A DNA stretch of 64,000 bases from assembly GCA_007859835.1 (NCBI GenBank), contig SJPJ01000001.1:4421026-4485025 (forward strand), in the 5' to 3' direction. The notes below the pieces were generated by a model. That model saw nothing but the letters and a program-made list of their open reading frames with translations. It had not been told where the DNA came from and did no database searches. This document shows positions 36,608-46,334 of this stretch, piece by piece (positions within the stretch are counted from its first letter, which is position 1; each line of letters opens with the position of its first letter). The stretch is from Novipirellula herctigrandis (lineage in GTDB: Bacteria; Planctomycetota; Planctomycetia; Pirellulales; Pirellulaceae). Position numbers and translations under genes: made by a program.

Positions 36608-39600
36608 CTATCCAATCGTCCGCTCAAGGTGGTTTTTCAAAAACGTTTTTAGCTTTCTGCTACGAACGTGTTTTAGCTCGGTCAGTTGTAGCGTGACCTC
36701 GGTCCGCGAATTTCCGTTGGGCCGGACAGGGCTTTTCATGCCAAGCGAACTGAGTTGTTCCAGGTCGATCGCTTCTTGCGGGCCAGCCAAGGTCACCTGC
36801 AGCGACTCGGGAGTTTTGGTTTCCACTTGCGCCCAGAATTTTCGGTGGCCCTTCGGCCGGACGACCACTCGGTCGGGTGCGTCGAAGCGGAGGGAATTTT
36901 CGCCAGCGACTTGCTCGAGCAGCTTCAGCATTTTGTCAGCCAATTCGATCGGCCACTGTGGCTGGGTGTCATCTGGGAATCCCTTGGGTAACGAATGCCA
37001 CCGACGACCAAGTGCTTGCCACGGATCGGTTGCCGAGGCGACTTTCTTGGTCGCTTTCGCCCCCTTTTTCGTCACTTTCTTGGCTGCCTTTTTTGTTACT
37101 TTCTTCGTGGCCGTCGCTTTGCCATCGACAGTGACTTTCGATTTCGGTTTCACCGCCTTTCCAAAGGCAAGCACTTCGGCTAAGTAGGGCGCGGTGACGC
37201 TGTGGTTTGCCTCGGACGCCGATGCCGCCATTTGCTCTGGGGTGCCCGCAAATACGATCTGTCCACCGTCGATTCCGGCGCCTGGTCCCATGTCGATGAT
37301 CCAATCAGCACTCTTAATCACGTCCATATTGTGCTCAATCACAACCATCGTGTTGCCCATTTCGACCAACCGCTGCATCACAACCAACAATTTTTCGATG
37401 TCATCAAAATGCAAGCCGGTGGTGGGCTCGTCAAGAATGTAGAGCGTCTTGCCGGTCATTGGGCGAGCGAGTTCGGCAGCTAACTTCACACGTTGCGCTT
37501 CGCCACCCGATAGTGTCGGGGCGGGTTGGCCGAGCGTGACATAGTCGAGTCCGACATCACATATCGTTTGCAGAATGCGCGAGATCTTTGGATAATCGGT
37601 AAAAAGTTCGAGGGCTTCGCCACATTGCATCTCTAGCACGTCGGCGATCGATTTGCCATGGAATTTCACATCCAACACATCCGAGTTGTAGCGACGTGAA
37701 TTGCATTCTTCGCATGGAACCCAAACGTCGGGCAAGAAGTGCATTTCGATCTTAAGTTGCCCACTGCCTTCGCACGTTTCACATCGACCTCCGGACACGT
37801 TGAAACTAAAGGTGCGCGACGTAAATCGTCGTTCGGCCGCTTCGGGGATCTCGGCAAACAATTGACGAATCAAGTCAAACATTCCGGTGTAGGTCGCCGG
37901 GTTGCTAGTCGGGCTATTGCCCAATGGAGATTGGTCGACTTGGATCACTTTATCGATAAACCGCACGCCGTCCATCCGCTCATAGCGTCCCGGGCGAACA
38001 CGGGCGCGATGAAGTCGACGAGCAAGCGCCGGATAGATTACTCCTTCAATCAGCGAACTCTTTCCACTGCCGCTTGGACCGGTGATAGCGGTCAAGACAC
38101 CGAGCGGCAGATCGAAATCGATCCCCCGAAGGTTGTTTTCGCGTGCACCTTTGATTGACAGAAGATTGACGTAAGGATCGCCTTTGGGGCTGAACGCAGG
38201 TCGCCGAGCCGATGGAATGGCGAGCGATTTTTTGCCTTGGATGTAGGCTGCCGTCACTGATTGATCGAATGGTTCAACCGATTTCGGTTCCCCTCGCGCG
38301 ACAACACGTCCACCGTATCGTCCTGCACGCGGACCAAAATCGCACAAGTAGTCACTGCTGGCGATGACGTCATGATCATGTTCGACGACAAGCAGTGTGT
38401 TGCCGAGATCGCGCAGCCGATGCAGTGCGCCGATCAGCCGATGATTGTCGCGCGGATGCAAACCGATCGTCGGCTCATCAAGCACATAGAGGACGCCACA
38501 GAGTCCGCTGCCCAATTGTGCTGCCAATCGAATCCGTTGGGCTTCGCCGCCCGAGAGTGTTGCCGCGCCACGATGGAGTGTTAAGTAATCGAGACCGACA
38601 TCGAGCAAGAACCGGACTCGTGACGTGATTTCACGAACCAATTCACCCGCGATTTTTTGTTCACGTTTATCGAGCTTCCATGAGTCAACGTGATCGGCCA
38701 GTTTACCGAGTGGCATGTGAACCAAGTCGGCCATCGTGCGATCGCGGAAACGAACCGCAGCGGCGTCCTCATGCAGTCGTGATCCATCACAAGCACTGCA
38801 GTCGATTTCGTCGACGAACTGTTCCAGTTTGCCTCGCAGTCCTGGGGTCAAACGAGCCGCTTCGGCCAGCGCAGGATAAAAACCTTTGAACTGGTAACGG
38901 AAAAGCACTGTGTCGTTTTTTGTCTTTTTCTTCGGATTGGATTCGCGGTCACTTTCGCGAACTTCGATCCAAGCGTCCCCGGTTCCGTGGAACAACATCC
39001 GCCGCTGAGTCACGGTCAAATCAACAAACGGCGTGTCGATAGGAATGCGGGCATGCCGCGATATTGCTCGAAGCATCCAACGCGAAACGGCCTGATCAAG
39101 CGACGGCCAAAGCAGTGATGCGCCTTCGGAAAGCGTCGACGATGGCGAGGCGATGAGTGCGGCTGGATTTGTACCGGTTTGCGTTCCGAGCCCTTCGCAT
39201 TGGGGACACCAACCGATTGCCGAGTTGAATGAAAAATGATGCGGCGACAAATTCGTGAACGATCGTCCGCAATCTCCACACACCAAGTGCTGGCTATGCG
39301 TCGTCACATCCCAATCGGTTTCAGCTCGATCCGCATCGGCCAAGGCGACCTGCAGCACACCGACACCTAGCGACAACGCTTGTTCGATACTATCGCTGAT
39401 ACGTGAACGGTCAGATGTCTGGACCACGATCCGGTCAACGACCACTTGGACTTGATGTCGTTGACGTGCGTCAAGCATGGGAGCATTGTCAAGCGCGACC
39501 GTGACGCCGTTGATGCGGATACGTTGATAGCCGGTACTCCGGAGCGATTGCCAAGTGTCTTCGGATGCTGGACCTGATTGGACTTCGATCGGCGCGAGTA

Positions 39601-42600
39601 GTAACGCGCGGGTTCCCTTCTTGAGCGACATGACTTTGTCGACGATTTGGTCGGGCGTTTGTGTTCCGACCGGGATTTGGCAATTGGGGCAATGCATCGT
39701 GCCCAGCCGAGCCATCAAAATTCGCAAATAATCGTAGATTTCGGTCACGGTACCGACGGTACTTCGTGGCGAATGACCAAGGTTTTTTTGTTCCAATGCA
39801 ACCGCAGGTGACAGTCCTTCGATTCGTTCGACCTTGGGCTTCTGGACTTGACCGATAAATTGTCGAGCGTACGAGGACAACGATTCGACGTAGCGACGTT
39901 GGCCTTCGGCATAAATCGTGTCCATCGCCAACGAACTCTTTCCGCTGCCGCTCGGCCCACAGAATACTGTCATCGCGTCGCGAGGAATTTCAACGTCAAC
40001 CGATTTCAGGTTGTGCTCCGTTGCTCCTTCCACGGTCACGTGCGTGTGTGAGTTTTGCACTTCGGTGCCAAGCGATTTGCGATCCACAAGCGATTTGGTC
40101 TTGCGGCGTTTGATCCCAAGGGATTTCGCCAAGGCTACACCGGTATAGCTCTTAGTGACTTTCGCAATCTTTGCCGGACGACCTTCGGCGACAACCAAAC
40201 CGCCTCCTTCGCCTCCTTCAGGGCCAAGGTCGATAACCCAGTCGGCAGTTTTAATCACGTCAGTATTGTGTTCGACAATGACGATCGTGTTGCCGCGATC
40301 GGCCAATCCGTGAATCACATTGAGCAGTAATTGGATGTCGGCAAAATGCAATCCGGTTGTCGGTTCGTCGAGCACGTAAAGCGTTCGCCCGGTGTCGCGT
40401 TTGCTGAGTTCACGCGACAATTTAATCCGCTGGGCTTCGCCACCGGAGAGCGTTGGCGAAGGTTGGCCGAGTTTCAAATATTCCAACCCGACATCGACGA
40501 GTGTCTTCAGCTTTTCGGCAACTTTCGGGATGTTCTCGAAGAGTTTTAGTGCCTCGGAAATGTCCATTTCGAGGACATCGGCAATCGATTGGCCTTTGAA
40601 TTGAACCGAGAGTGTTTCGCGGTTGTAGCGGCGACCTTGGCACACAGGGCATGTAACCCAGATGTCGGCCAAGAAGTCCATTTCCAACTTCGTCGCTCCA
40701 TTGCCATCACATGCGGCGCAGCGTCCACCGTCGACATTGAAACTAAACCGGCTTGCCGTGTACCCGCGAGTTTTTGCTTCGGGCAGCTTCGCGTAAAGGT
40801 TGCGAATCTCGTCAAAGACTTTTACGTAGGTAGCGGGATTGCTACGCGGAGTGCGGCCAATTGGTGATTGATCGATGGCGATCGTTTTGTCGAGATGTTC
40901 AAGTCCTTCGATGGAAGCGTGATCCCCGATTTCGCAGCTCGCACCGTTGAGCGCACAACGAAGGGCAGGTTCAACGATTCCGCCTATCAGCGAGCTCTTG
41001 CCGCTGCCCGAAACGCCCGTGACACAAGTGACGGTGCCAAGGGGAATCGAAACGTCAATGTTTTTCAAATTGTGAAACGTTGCGCCACGGATCGTGAGTT
41101 TGGTTTTTGAGTCGATGACACGAAGCGTTTCCGGGGGCTCGATTTTGCGTTTTCCCGACAAGAATTGACCGGTGACACTTCTGGCTGATTTAGCAATCTT
41201 TTCAACATTGCCTGCGGCGACGATTTCGCCACCTTTGACGCCTGGTCCAGGGCCAAAGTCGATCACTTGGTCGGCCGCTCGCATCGTGTCTTCGTCATGC
41301 TCAACAACGATCAAGGTGTTGCCACGGTCGCGAAGTCGGACAAGCGTTTCGATCAATCGATCGTTGTCACGGGGGTGCAAACCGATCGATGGTTCATCGA
41401 GAATGTAGAGGACGCCTACCAAACCGCTACCGATTTGTCCCGCCAGACGGATTCGTTGGGATTCACCGCCGGAGAGCGTTGGTGCGGTACGACCGAGCGT
41501 CAGATAGTCGAGGCCGACACCGAGTAAAAACCCGAGCCGTGTGCGAATTTCTTTGAGCGCTTCGGATGCGATTTTGGCGTCAGTGTTGCCGAGTTTGATT
41601 TCGCCGAAAAACTCGACAAGCGAGTCAATCGGCAGTTCACATAGTTCAGGTAGTGTGAGCTTTGCGTTGCCATGCTCTTGGGTGAATGAATCGCTGCCGG
41701 TCGTCAAAGTCACTGCACTGGCTTGCGGATTGAGTCGCTTGCCGTGACAGTCGAGGCAATCGATCGTACTCATGTACTTTTCGAATTGCTTCTGCTGCAT
41801 CTTGTTGCGATTGGTTTTGTATCGCGTCAGCAGCTCCGGAATGAATCCTTCGAACGAACCGGAATACTTCTTCGCTTTGCGACCGCCTCGCCATGTGAAT
41901 TCCAACGCATCGTCGGTCCCCCATAGCCAAATATGTTTGCATTCGTCCGATAGGTCTTGCCATTTGCCTTCGAGCATGGTGCCCTTTGGCAGATCCATTT
42001 CGCGGTCGATTGCGTCTGCGACCCCTTTGAAAATGTGACGACGATATCGGCCGATATCGCCCCATTTTCCCAGCAGATCGATCGCCCCTTTGCGTACCGA
42101 TTTTGTCGGATCCGGAATTAGCAAATCGGGGACAAACGTGTAGAGGTGGCCGAGCCCGTCACAGGCTTCGCACATGCCTTGCGGGCTATTGAAGCTGAAC
42201 AATTGGGGTGACGGTGGTTTGAAACTTTGGCCACACGATCCACAGGCGTATTTAGACGAGTACAGTAGATCTTCGACAGGTTTTGCCGTGGCGTTTTCGT
42301 TGGCTTCGGTTAGTGACACCATCGCCGTTGATTCGCCAAGTTTCAAGGCGATTTCAATCGCTTCAGCCACTCGGCCACGATCTCGTGAATCAGGATCGAT
42401 GCGGTCGACAACGACCTCGACATGATGACGGTGTTGACGATCCAAGGTGGGGGGGGCGTTCAAATGAATCGTTTCGCCATCGACGCGAGCTCGTGAAAAA
42501 CCTTGTTTTCTTAGGTCTTCGAATAAATCTCGAAATTCGCCTTTTTGCCCACGGATCAGCGGAGCGATCACCCATAACGTCGCTTCGGTGGGGAGCAATA

Positions 42601-43024
42601 ATATTCGTGTAGTGATCGCGTCACGAGATTGGGCAGTAATCTCACAGCCGCAGGCTGGGCAATGGCCGGTACCGACACGAGCAAAAAGGACTCGCAAAAA
42701 ATCATAGATTTCAGTGATCGTACCAACGGTACTGCGCGGATTATTTCCGGAAGATTTTTGGCTGATCGAGATCGATGGACTCAGTCCGCCAACAAAATCA
42801 ACATCGGGTTTGGGCATTTGCCCCATGAATTGGCGGGCATAATTGCTCAAACTTTCGACATACCGCCGTTGGCCCTCCGCGTAGAGCGTGTCGAATGCTA
42901 GCGAAGACTTCCCACTCCCGCTTACGCCCGAAAAGCAGATCAGCTCGCCGCGGGGCAGTGCTAAATCGACGTTTTGGAGGTTATGCTCTCGAGCACCTTT
43001 GACTGTGATTTCCTTCGTCGCCAT
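36608..43024 (-). CDS. uvrA: Double-length UvrA (two complete UvrA copies in one chain) with basic C-terminal extension
   Basis: 2138 residues from the ATG at 43024; a TTG at 43045 would add seven. UvrA, the damage-recognition ATPase of nucleotide excision repair, is normally about 950 residues. Copy 1 (about 1-975): Walker A GSGKSS near 35, signature LSGGESQRIRL near 515, Walker A near 670, LSGGEAQRIKL near 860. Copy 2 (about 985-1945): Walker A near 1021, LSGGEAQRIRL near 1490, Walker A near 1648, LSGGEAQRVKL near 1836. Both copies keep the zinc-binding CxxC pairs (for example GRCAACDGNG and GRCETCEGSG). The copies differ greatly in sequence, so this is an old duplication. Residues about 1958-2001 are a KKATKK-type lysine tract, followed by about 135 residues of unknown function. 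Expected to act as a single-chain counterpart of the UvrA dimer. Confidence 0.95.
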   Translation of the reverse strand: MATKEITVKGAREHNLQNVDLALPRGELICFSGVSGSGKSSLAFDTLYAEGQRRYVESLSNYARQFMGQMPKPDVDFVGGLSPSISISQKSSGNNPRSTVGTITEIYDFLRVLFARVGTGHCPACGCEITAQSRDAITTRILLLPTEATLWVIAPLIRGQKGEFRDLFEDLRKQGFSRARVDGETIHLNAPPTLDRQHRHHVEVVVDRIDPDSRDRGRVAEAIEIALKLGESTAMVSLTEANENATAKPVEDLLYSSKYACGSCGQSFKPPSPQLFSFNSPQGMCEACDGLGHLYTFVPDLLIPDPTKSVRKGAIDLLGKWGDIGRYRRHIFKGVADAIDREMDLPKGTMLEGKWQDLSDECKHIWLWGTDDALEFTWRGGRKAKKYSGSFEGFIPELLTRYKTNRNKMQQKQFEKYMSTIDCLDCHGKRLNPQASAVTLTTGSDSFTQEHGNAKLTLPELCELPIDSLVEFFGEIKLGNTDAKIASEALKEIRTRLGFLLGVGLDYLTLGRTAPTLSGGESQRIRLAGQIGSGLVGVLYILDEPSIGLHPRDNDRLIETLVRLRDRGNTLIVVEHDEDTMRAADQVIDFGPGPGVKGGEIVAAGNVEKIAKSARSVTGQFLSGKRKIEPPETLRVIDSKTKLTIRGATFHNLKNIDVSIPLGTVTCVTGVSGSGKSSLIGGIVEPALRCALNGASCEIGDHASIEGLEHLDKTIAIDQSPIGRTPRSNPATYVKVFDEIRNLYAKLPEAKTRGYTASRFSFNVDGGRCAACDGNGATKLEMDFLADIWVTCPVCQGRRYNRETLSVQFKGQSIADVLEMDISEALKLFENIPKVAEKLKTLVDVGLEYLKLGQPSPTLSGGEAQRIKLSRELSKRDTGRTLYVLDEPTTGLHFADIQLLLNVIHGLADRGNTIVIVEHNTDVIKTADWVIDLGPEGGEGGGLVVAEGRPAKIAKVTKSYTGVALAKSLGIKRRKTKSLVDRKSLGTEVQNSHTHVTVEGATEHNLKSVDVEIPRDAMTVFCGPSGSGKSSLAMDTIYAEGQRRYVESLSSYARQFIGQVQKPKVERIEGLSPAVALEQKNLGHSPRSTVGTVTEIYDYLRILMARLGTMHCPNCQIPVGTQTPDQIVDKVMSLKKGTRALLLAPIEVQSGPASEDTWQSLRSTGYQRIRINGVTVALDNAPMLDARQRHQVQVVVDRIVVQTSDRSRISDSIEQALSLGVGVLQVALADADRAETDWDVTTHSQHLVCGDCGRSFTNLSPHHFSFNSAIGWCPQCEGLGTQTGTNPAALIASPSSTLSEGASLLWPSLDQAVSRWMLRAISRHARIPIDTPFVDLTVTQRRMLFHGTGDAWIEVRESDRESNPKKKTKNDTVLFRYQFKGFYPALAEAARLTPGLRGKLEQFVDEIDCSACDGSRLHEDAAAVRFRDRTMADLVHMPLGKLADHVDSWKLDKREQKIAGELVREITSRVRFLLDVGLDYLTLHRGAATLSGGEAQRIRLAAQLGSGLCGVLYVLDEPTIGLHPRDNHRLIGALHRLRDLGNTLLVVEHDHDVIASSDYLCDFGPRAGRYGGRVVARGEPKSVEPFDQSVTAAYIQGKKSLAIPSARRPAFSPKGDPYVNLLSIKGARENNLRGIDFDLPLGVLTAITGPSGSGKSSLIEGVIYPALARRLHRARVRPGRYERMDGVRFIDKVIQVDQSPLGNSPTSNPATYTGMFDLIRQLFAEIPEAAERRFTSRTFSFNVSGGRCETCEGSGQLKIEMHFLPDVWVPCEECNSRRYNSDVLDVKFHGKSIADVLEMQCGEALELFTDYPKISRILQTICDVGLDYVTLGQPAPTLSGGEAQRVKLAAELARPMTGKTLYILDEPTTGLHFDDIEKLLVVMQRLVEMGNTMVVIEHNMDVIKSADWIIDMGPGAGIDGGQIVFAGTPEQMAASASEANHSVTAPYLAEVLAFGKAVKPKSKVTVDGKATATKKVTKKAAKKVTKKGAKATKKVASATDPWQALGRRWHSLPKGFPDDTQPQWPIELADKMLKLLEQVAGENSLRFDAPDRVVVRPKGHRKFWAQVETKTPESLQVTLAGPQEAIDLEQLSSLGMKSPVRPNGNSRTEVTLQLTELKHVRSRKLKTFLKNHLERTIG

Positions 43025-43041
43025 GCCCGATATTGTACCTT

Positions 43042-43146
43042 TCAAGTCTGCAAATACCCCGATTCACCTTCCACGCTAAGAAGAACCTGTCTGTAGAGAA
43101 AGGGGTAGTGGCTTCGATTCGCCGATTCGGACGTAAAAGTGATCAT
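43042..43146 (-). CDS. Possible 34-residue leader ORF upstream of uvrA
   Basis: An ATG at 43146 is preceded by AGGAGG (43155-43160 on the reverse strand) at 8-base spacing, one of the best ribosome sites in the window. The frame runs 34 codons (MITFTSESANRSHYPFLYRQ at the start) to a TGA that overlaps the alternative TTG start of uvrA as TTGA. The peptide has no recognisable domain. It could be a leader that couples or attenuates uvrA translation, or a chance frame under a fortuitous site. Its position directly before uvrA and the start-stop overlap make coupling plausible. Confidence 0.4.
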   Translation of the reverse strand: MITFTSESANRSHYPFLYRQVLLSVEGESGYLQT

Positions 43147-43257
43147 TAGAAGGACCTCCTTTTGCATTCTGCATCAACCAATCCCCTCGTGAACAGCGAC
43201 AAGCTGCGGTAAAACGGTAGATTACGAATCGCAAGTGAGACAGGGGTAGAGTTCGAC

Positions 43258-44295
43258 ATGGCAAAAGGATTGTTCACTCAAGGGATGTGCGTCCTGCTGC
43301 GCGAACCGGTATCGATCGAAGCATTGGAGGCAAAGCTGTCGGCTTTCGAAGTTGCCGGGCACCATGAATCGATCGAAGACGATGACGCCCCTGAAACCAT
43401 CGTGCTGAAGTACCGCGAGGACGTCGGAGGCCACCTGCTAGTGACCCCCTGCCGCACCCCCTGGCCGGACGATATGGGCGATCCTGAGGAGTCACCGGAA
43501 CGGTTTGTCGCTTGGTCGCTTGGCCAATTTGGCCCGCTGGCCTTTCCAGGGTGCCTACAGCGTGCGGGCGAGCAATCATGGGGATGGGAAGAAGCTCCCG
43601 AAGCGGTCAAGACCCATACGGCCCACATCCGGTTGTTGATCAGCTACGTGCTCGGGATGGAAGAAGTCGAAGGAGAGGATGAAGACGAAGACATTCCGCT
43701 GGTGCCGGAAGAATACGACGCGATGAACGAGATGCTATTCATCACTCGCGCGGTCACCGAACTATTGGAACTGCCACAAGCAATCTGCTACTTCAACCCC
43801 GGTGGCGAAGTCCTACGCGACCAATCGGGACTTCGGCAAGGGCTAAACTATGCCTGGAACCATGAATTGCCAGCGCTCGACATGTGGACAAACGTGCGAA
43901 TTTTCAAAGCCGACGAAGAGTGGTCGCTGATGGACACGGTTGGCAATGGCCAATTGGATTTGCCAGACTTGGAAGCGATTTACCGGGCCGACCAATTTGA
44001 ACCGGCTGACATCGAACGGTTCTTGCGAAACGCTTCGCTCTACATGCTCACTTCGGACGAAGAAGTCGAAGACGGTGATACTGCGGACGGTCCCGGCGAC
44101 ATTAATTGGTTGGCGATGGAATGCGAAGAAGCATTGTCCGATCCACCACGGTCGACCATTCGATGGATTCCGCAAAACGGTAGCGAGCCGCCAGCGGAGT
44201 TGATGGAGCGAGGCAATGCACCGGAGGAAATGGACGAGAGCGACTTTGACGAAGGATTCTTGGACGACGACGATGAGGATGGTGACGAGTTTTAA
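43258..44295 (+). CDS. Acidic hypothetical protein, DUF4261-like
   Basis: 345 residues, very acidic; the last 60 are dominated by Asp and Glu and contain long acidic runs. MAKGLFTQGMCVLLREPVSI opens the protein, and FVAWSLGQFGPLAFPGCLQR and AICYFNPGGEVL lie in the middle. The pattern (a short N-terminal segment, an ACxF-like strand, then TNVRIF) resembles DUF4261 proteins as I recall them; I could not verify this. No signal peptide or membrane segment, so cytosolic. It is divergent from uvrA and its stop codon overlaps the stop of the converging DUF1638 gene. No function is assigned. Confidence 0.75.
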   Translation: MAKGLFTQGMCVLLREPVSIEALEAKLSAFEVAGHHESIEDDDAPETIVLKYREDVGGHLLVTPCRTPWPDDMGDPEESPERFVAWSLGQFGPLAFPGCLQRAGEQSWGWEEAPEAVKTHTAHIRLLISYVLGMEEVEGEDEDEDIPLVPEEYDAMNEMLFITRAVTELLELPQAICYFNPGGEVLRDQSGLRQGLNYAWNHELPALDMWTNVRIFKADEEWSLMDTVGNGQLDLPDLEAIYRADQFEPADIERFLRNASLYMLTSDEEVEDGDTADGPGDINWLAMECEEALSDPPRSTIRWIPQNGSEPPAELMERGNAPEEMDESDFDEGFLDDDDEDGDEF

Positions 44296-45050
44296 TCAAG
44301 GTCCGACCAGTCAATCATCCGATCGTCATGGACGACGGCAACTTGTTTTCCTGGTGGCGTGATTAGAAAATTCTCTTCATCCCATGGGCCGTTTAAAAAT
44401 CGCTCAAGCAACACGGTATCACCTTGGACGACTTGCAGAGGACAATTGTGTTGCTCGGCTTCTTCGCGAGCACGTTCGATTAGCTCCTCTTCATTCTCGC
44501 AGCCGCTGGTGACATAGACTCGTTGAGCGTATTGGCGTGGTTTCAATTGATCGTATAGATAGCGTCCGTTGTCCTCGCCGTATTTTTCGATCAATTCGGA
44601 TAGTTCCCCGTTGAGTCCAAGTTGAGAGCCGAGGACTGTTTTGTCGGGGCCCACTATTCCTTCGGCCATCCCATCGACCCATCCCGAAGTCAAGAAATAC
44701 GAATCAGGTTGCTCTTGGAAAAATGCGATATAGCGATCACGACTTCCGAACAAAAACGAAATGCAATCGTGAGATCGGGGAATCACTAACGGCAAATCGC
44801 GTGCGACAAGTCCGCGAATTCCAAAGTTGCATAATCCGTAGCCCACTAGCACGGTGTCGTAAGCCTCGCTGCTGACCGAATCAACGGCTGCTTGAATCCC
44901 CAAACGAGCCTCGTCGGCGGTGCCACAATGCAACCCGAGGGTTAAGTATTCAACGTCGATATTCCCCTTTGCCCGCTCAAGTGCTTGTTCAATTTCTCGC
45001 TCGAAAATCTTGCAGCTCAGTACTATTCGACGCTCGTTTGGCGGATTCAC
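44292..45050 (-). CDS. DUF1638 family protein
   Basis: 252 residues from a GTG start. Features of the family are clear: VLSCKIFEREIEQAL at the start, EYLTLGLHCGTADEARLGIQ, VLVGYGLCNFGIRGL, IPRSHDCISFLFGSRDRYIA and DSYFLTSGWVDG. Conserved Cys and His residues in these motifs could bind a metal or cofactor. In methylotrophic archaea and bacteria DUF1638 genes sit beside corrinoid methyltransferase genes; none is visible here, so that role is not supported for this copy. The two neighbours are divergent or convergent, so it is transcribed alone. Confidence 0.85.
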   Translation of the reverse strand: MNPPNERRIVLSCKIFEREIEQALERAKGNIDVEYLTLGLHCGTADEARLGIQAAVDSVSSEAYDTVLVGYGLCNFGIRGLVARDLPLVIPRSHDCISFLFGSRDRYIAFFQEQPDSYFLTSGWVDGMAEGIVGPDKTVLGSQLGLNGELSELIEKYGEDNGRYLYDQLKPRQYAQRVYVTSGCENEEELIERAREEAEQHNCPLQVVQGDTVLLERFLNGPWDEENFLITPPGKQVAVVHDDRMIDWSDLD

Positions 45051-45141
45051 GTTTTGGACTCGATTGGGGGGATGATAGACTTTTGCGTCGGCTGCTATTG
45101 TACAATCACTCGCTAGTCCTTTTCAACATCGAGGAAGTGAC

Positions 45142-46296
45142 ATGCCATTGCTGATTCAAGGTACTGCGATTGTGATCCGCAACGACGCACTGGACCGTTG
45201 CTTATCTGGGGGTGCATCTGATTTTATCTCGATCGCTCCCCACCAAGTCTGCTATGGCGATGAACGTGTTTCGCAAGCAAGCTTTATGTCGCCTCACGAC
45301 GCGCAGCTGTACGCTGAGAGTTTGGAGTTGCGTGGGCTTCAGCGGAATTCCGAAGTTTTTGAATTTGTTCCTGACTTTGTGGTCGTCAATACGCACAACC
45401 AATCGACGGAACCAGATTGTGATTGGTTGGTCCTGTTTGAATACGAAGGCCATGTGATTGCAACGATGCGCGGTAACGATTCGAGCACGATCATTGCCCC
45501 CGATTGGTGGAAACCGGGCGAGGAATCGAAGTTGCAGCATCTGTCGTCAGAGGAAGTGCAGGAGCGTTTGGAGTTTGTGCGGCGTGAGGAAAAGGTCGAT
45601 GTCTATCGCGACAAAGAGACTGGGAAACTGCTCTACCATACTCGTTTGCATGAGACCGATGAGGAGATTTTCCAGAAGGCTTACGCCGTCGTTTGGCAAT
45701 ACAATCGTCATCCAGGGACGCCTGCTGCCCCAACGGATAAGCATGACGAGATTCGTCAGGCGATCGGACAATTGCAAACATTGACGGCAAAACATCCCGA
45801 CGCCTGGAACGCGTTTCTGTTTCTTGGAAAAGCTTGGTATGCGATTGATGAGATCCAACGAGCTTACGACTGTTTGAGTCAAGCGGCGAGTCTAGCACCA
45901 ATGAATCCAACGGTGCTCAAAGAATTCGCCGGCACCTGTCTCGAGATGGCAAAAACGGCCGAGGCTTGCCGAGTGGGTGAGAAAGCCGTGGCAGTCTCTC
46001 CGGAAGATGTCGAATTGCTCGGGAACCTTGCTGTTGCCTACCTGCTAGACCGGCAATTGGAAAAAGCGAAAAAAACGATCTCTTATGCGGTATCTCTCCA
46101 GCCCAATGACAGCGTCAACATGGCGGTCGCTAAAATGATCGACGACGTAATTCAAGGCAAAAGGGAACAACCCGGTGTGCTCGCCGATCTGACTCGCGCT
46201 AAGCAAAAACGGGCTGCGCGAGGACAAATGACAGGTTGGTGGAACAAATTTCGCCGTCTTTTGCCAAGATCACGGCATGGCAACCGAATAAAATGA
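45142..46296 (+). CDS. TPR-repeat protein with unknown N-terminal domain
   Basis: 384 residues. The ATG has a good ribosome site (AGGAAG, 4 bases away). About 1-190 form an unrecognised domain (IQGTAIVIRNDALDRCL, WLVLFEYEGHVIATMRGND, ATIIAPDWWKP-like strand). About 205-345 are tetratricopeptide helices: PDAWNAFLFLGKAWYAIDEIQRAY, then a second AYDCLSQAASLAPMNPT, a third with CLEMAKTAEACRVGEKAV and a fourth with NLAVAYLLDRQLEKAKKTI, all with the TPR Ala/Gly pattern. The C-terminus is basic. TPR proteins mediate protein contacts; no partner can be named. It precedes the DUF1549/DUF1501 pair by 38 bases and may be co-transcribed with it. Confidence 0.8.
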   Translation: MPLLIQGTAIVIRNDALDRCLSGGASDFISIAPHQVCYGDERVSQASFMSPHDAQLYAESLELRGLQRNSEVFEFVPDFVVVNTHNQSTEPDCDWLVLFEYEGHVIATMRGNDSSTIIAPDWWKPGEESKLQHLSSEEVQERLEFVRREEKVDVYRDKETGKLLYHTRLHETDEEIFQKAYAVVWQYNRHPGTPAAPTDKHDEIRQAIGQLQTLTAKHPDAWNAFLFLGKAWYAIDEIQRAYDCLSQAASLAPMNPTVLKEFAGTCLEMAKTAEACRVGEKAVAVSPEDVELLGNLAVAYLLDRQLEKAKKTISYAVSLQPNDSVNMAVAKMIDDVIQGKREQPGVLADLTRAKQKRAARGQMTGWWNKFRRLLPRSRHGNRIK

Positions 46297-46334
46297 ACGA
46301 CGTGTCCATTTAGCTTCTCTCAAAGGCCGATCCA

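Noticed and set aside
36396-37187. 263-codon plus-strand frame
   Set aside because: Antisense to the uvrA tail; its repeated FFVTFF stretches are just the complement of the lysine tract.
36608-43024. Assembly error joining two uvrA genes
   Set aside because: The two copies differ throughout, each with its own intact motifs, and the frame is open across the join, so a false join is unlikely without read evidence.
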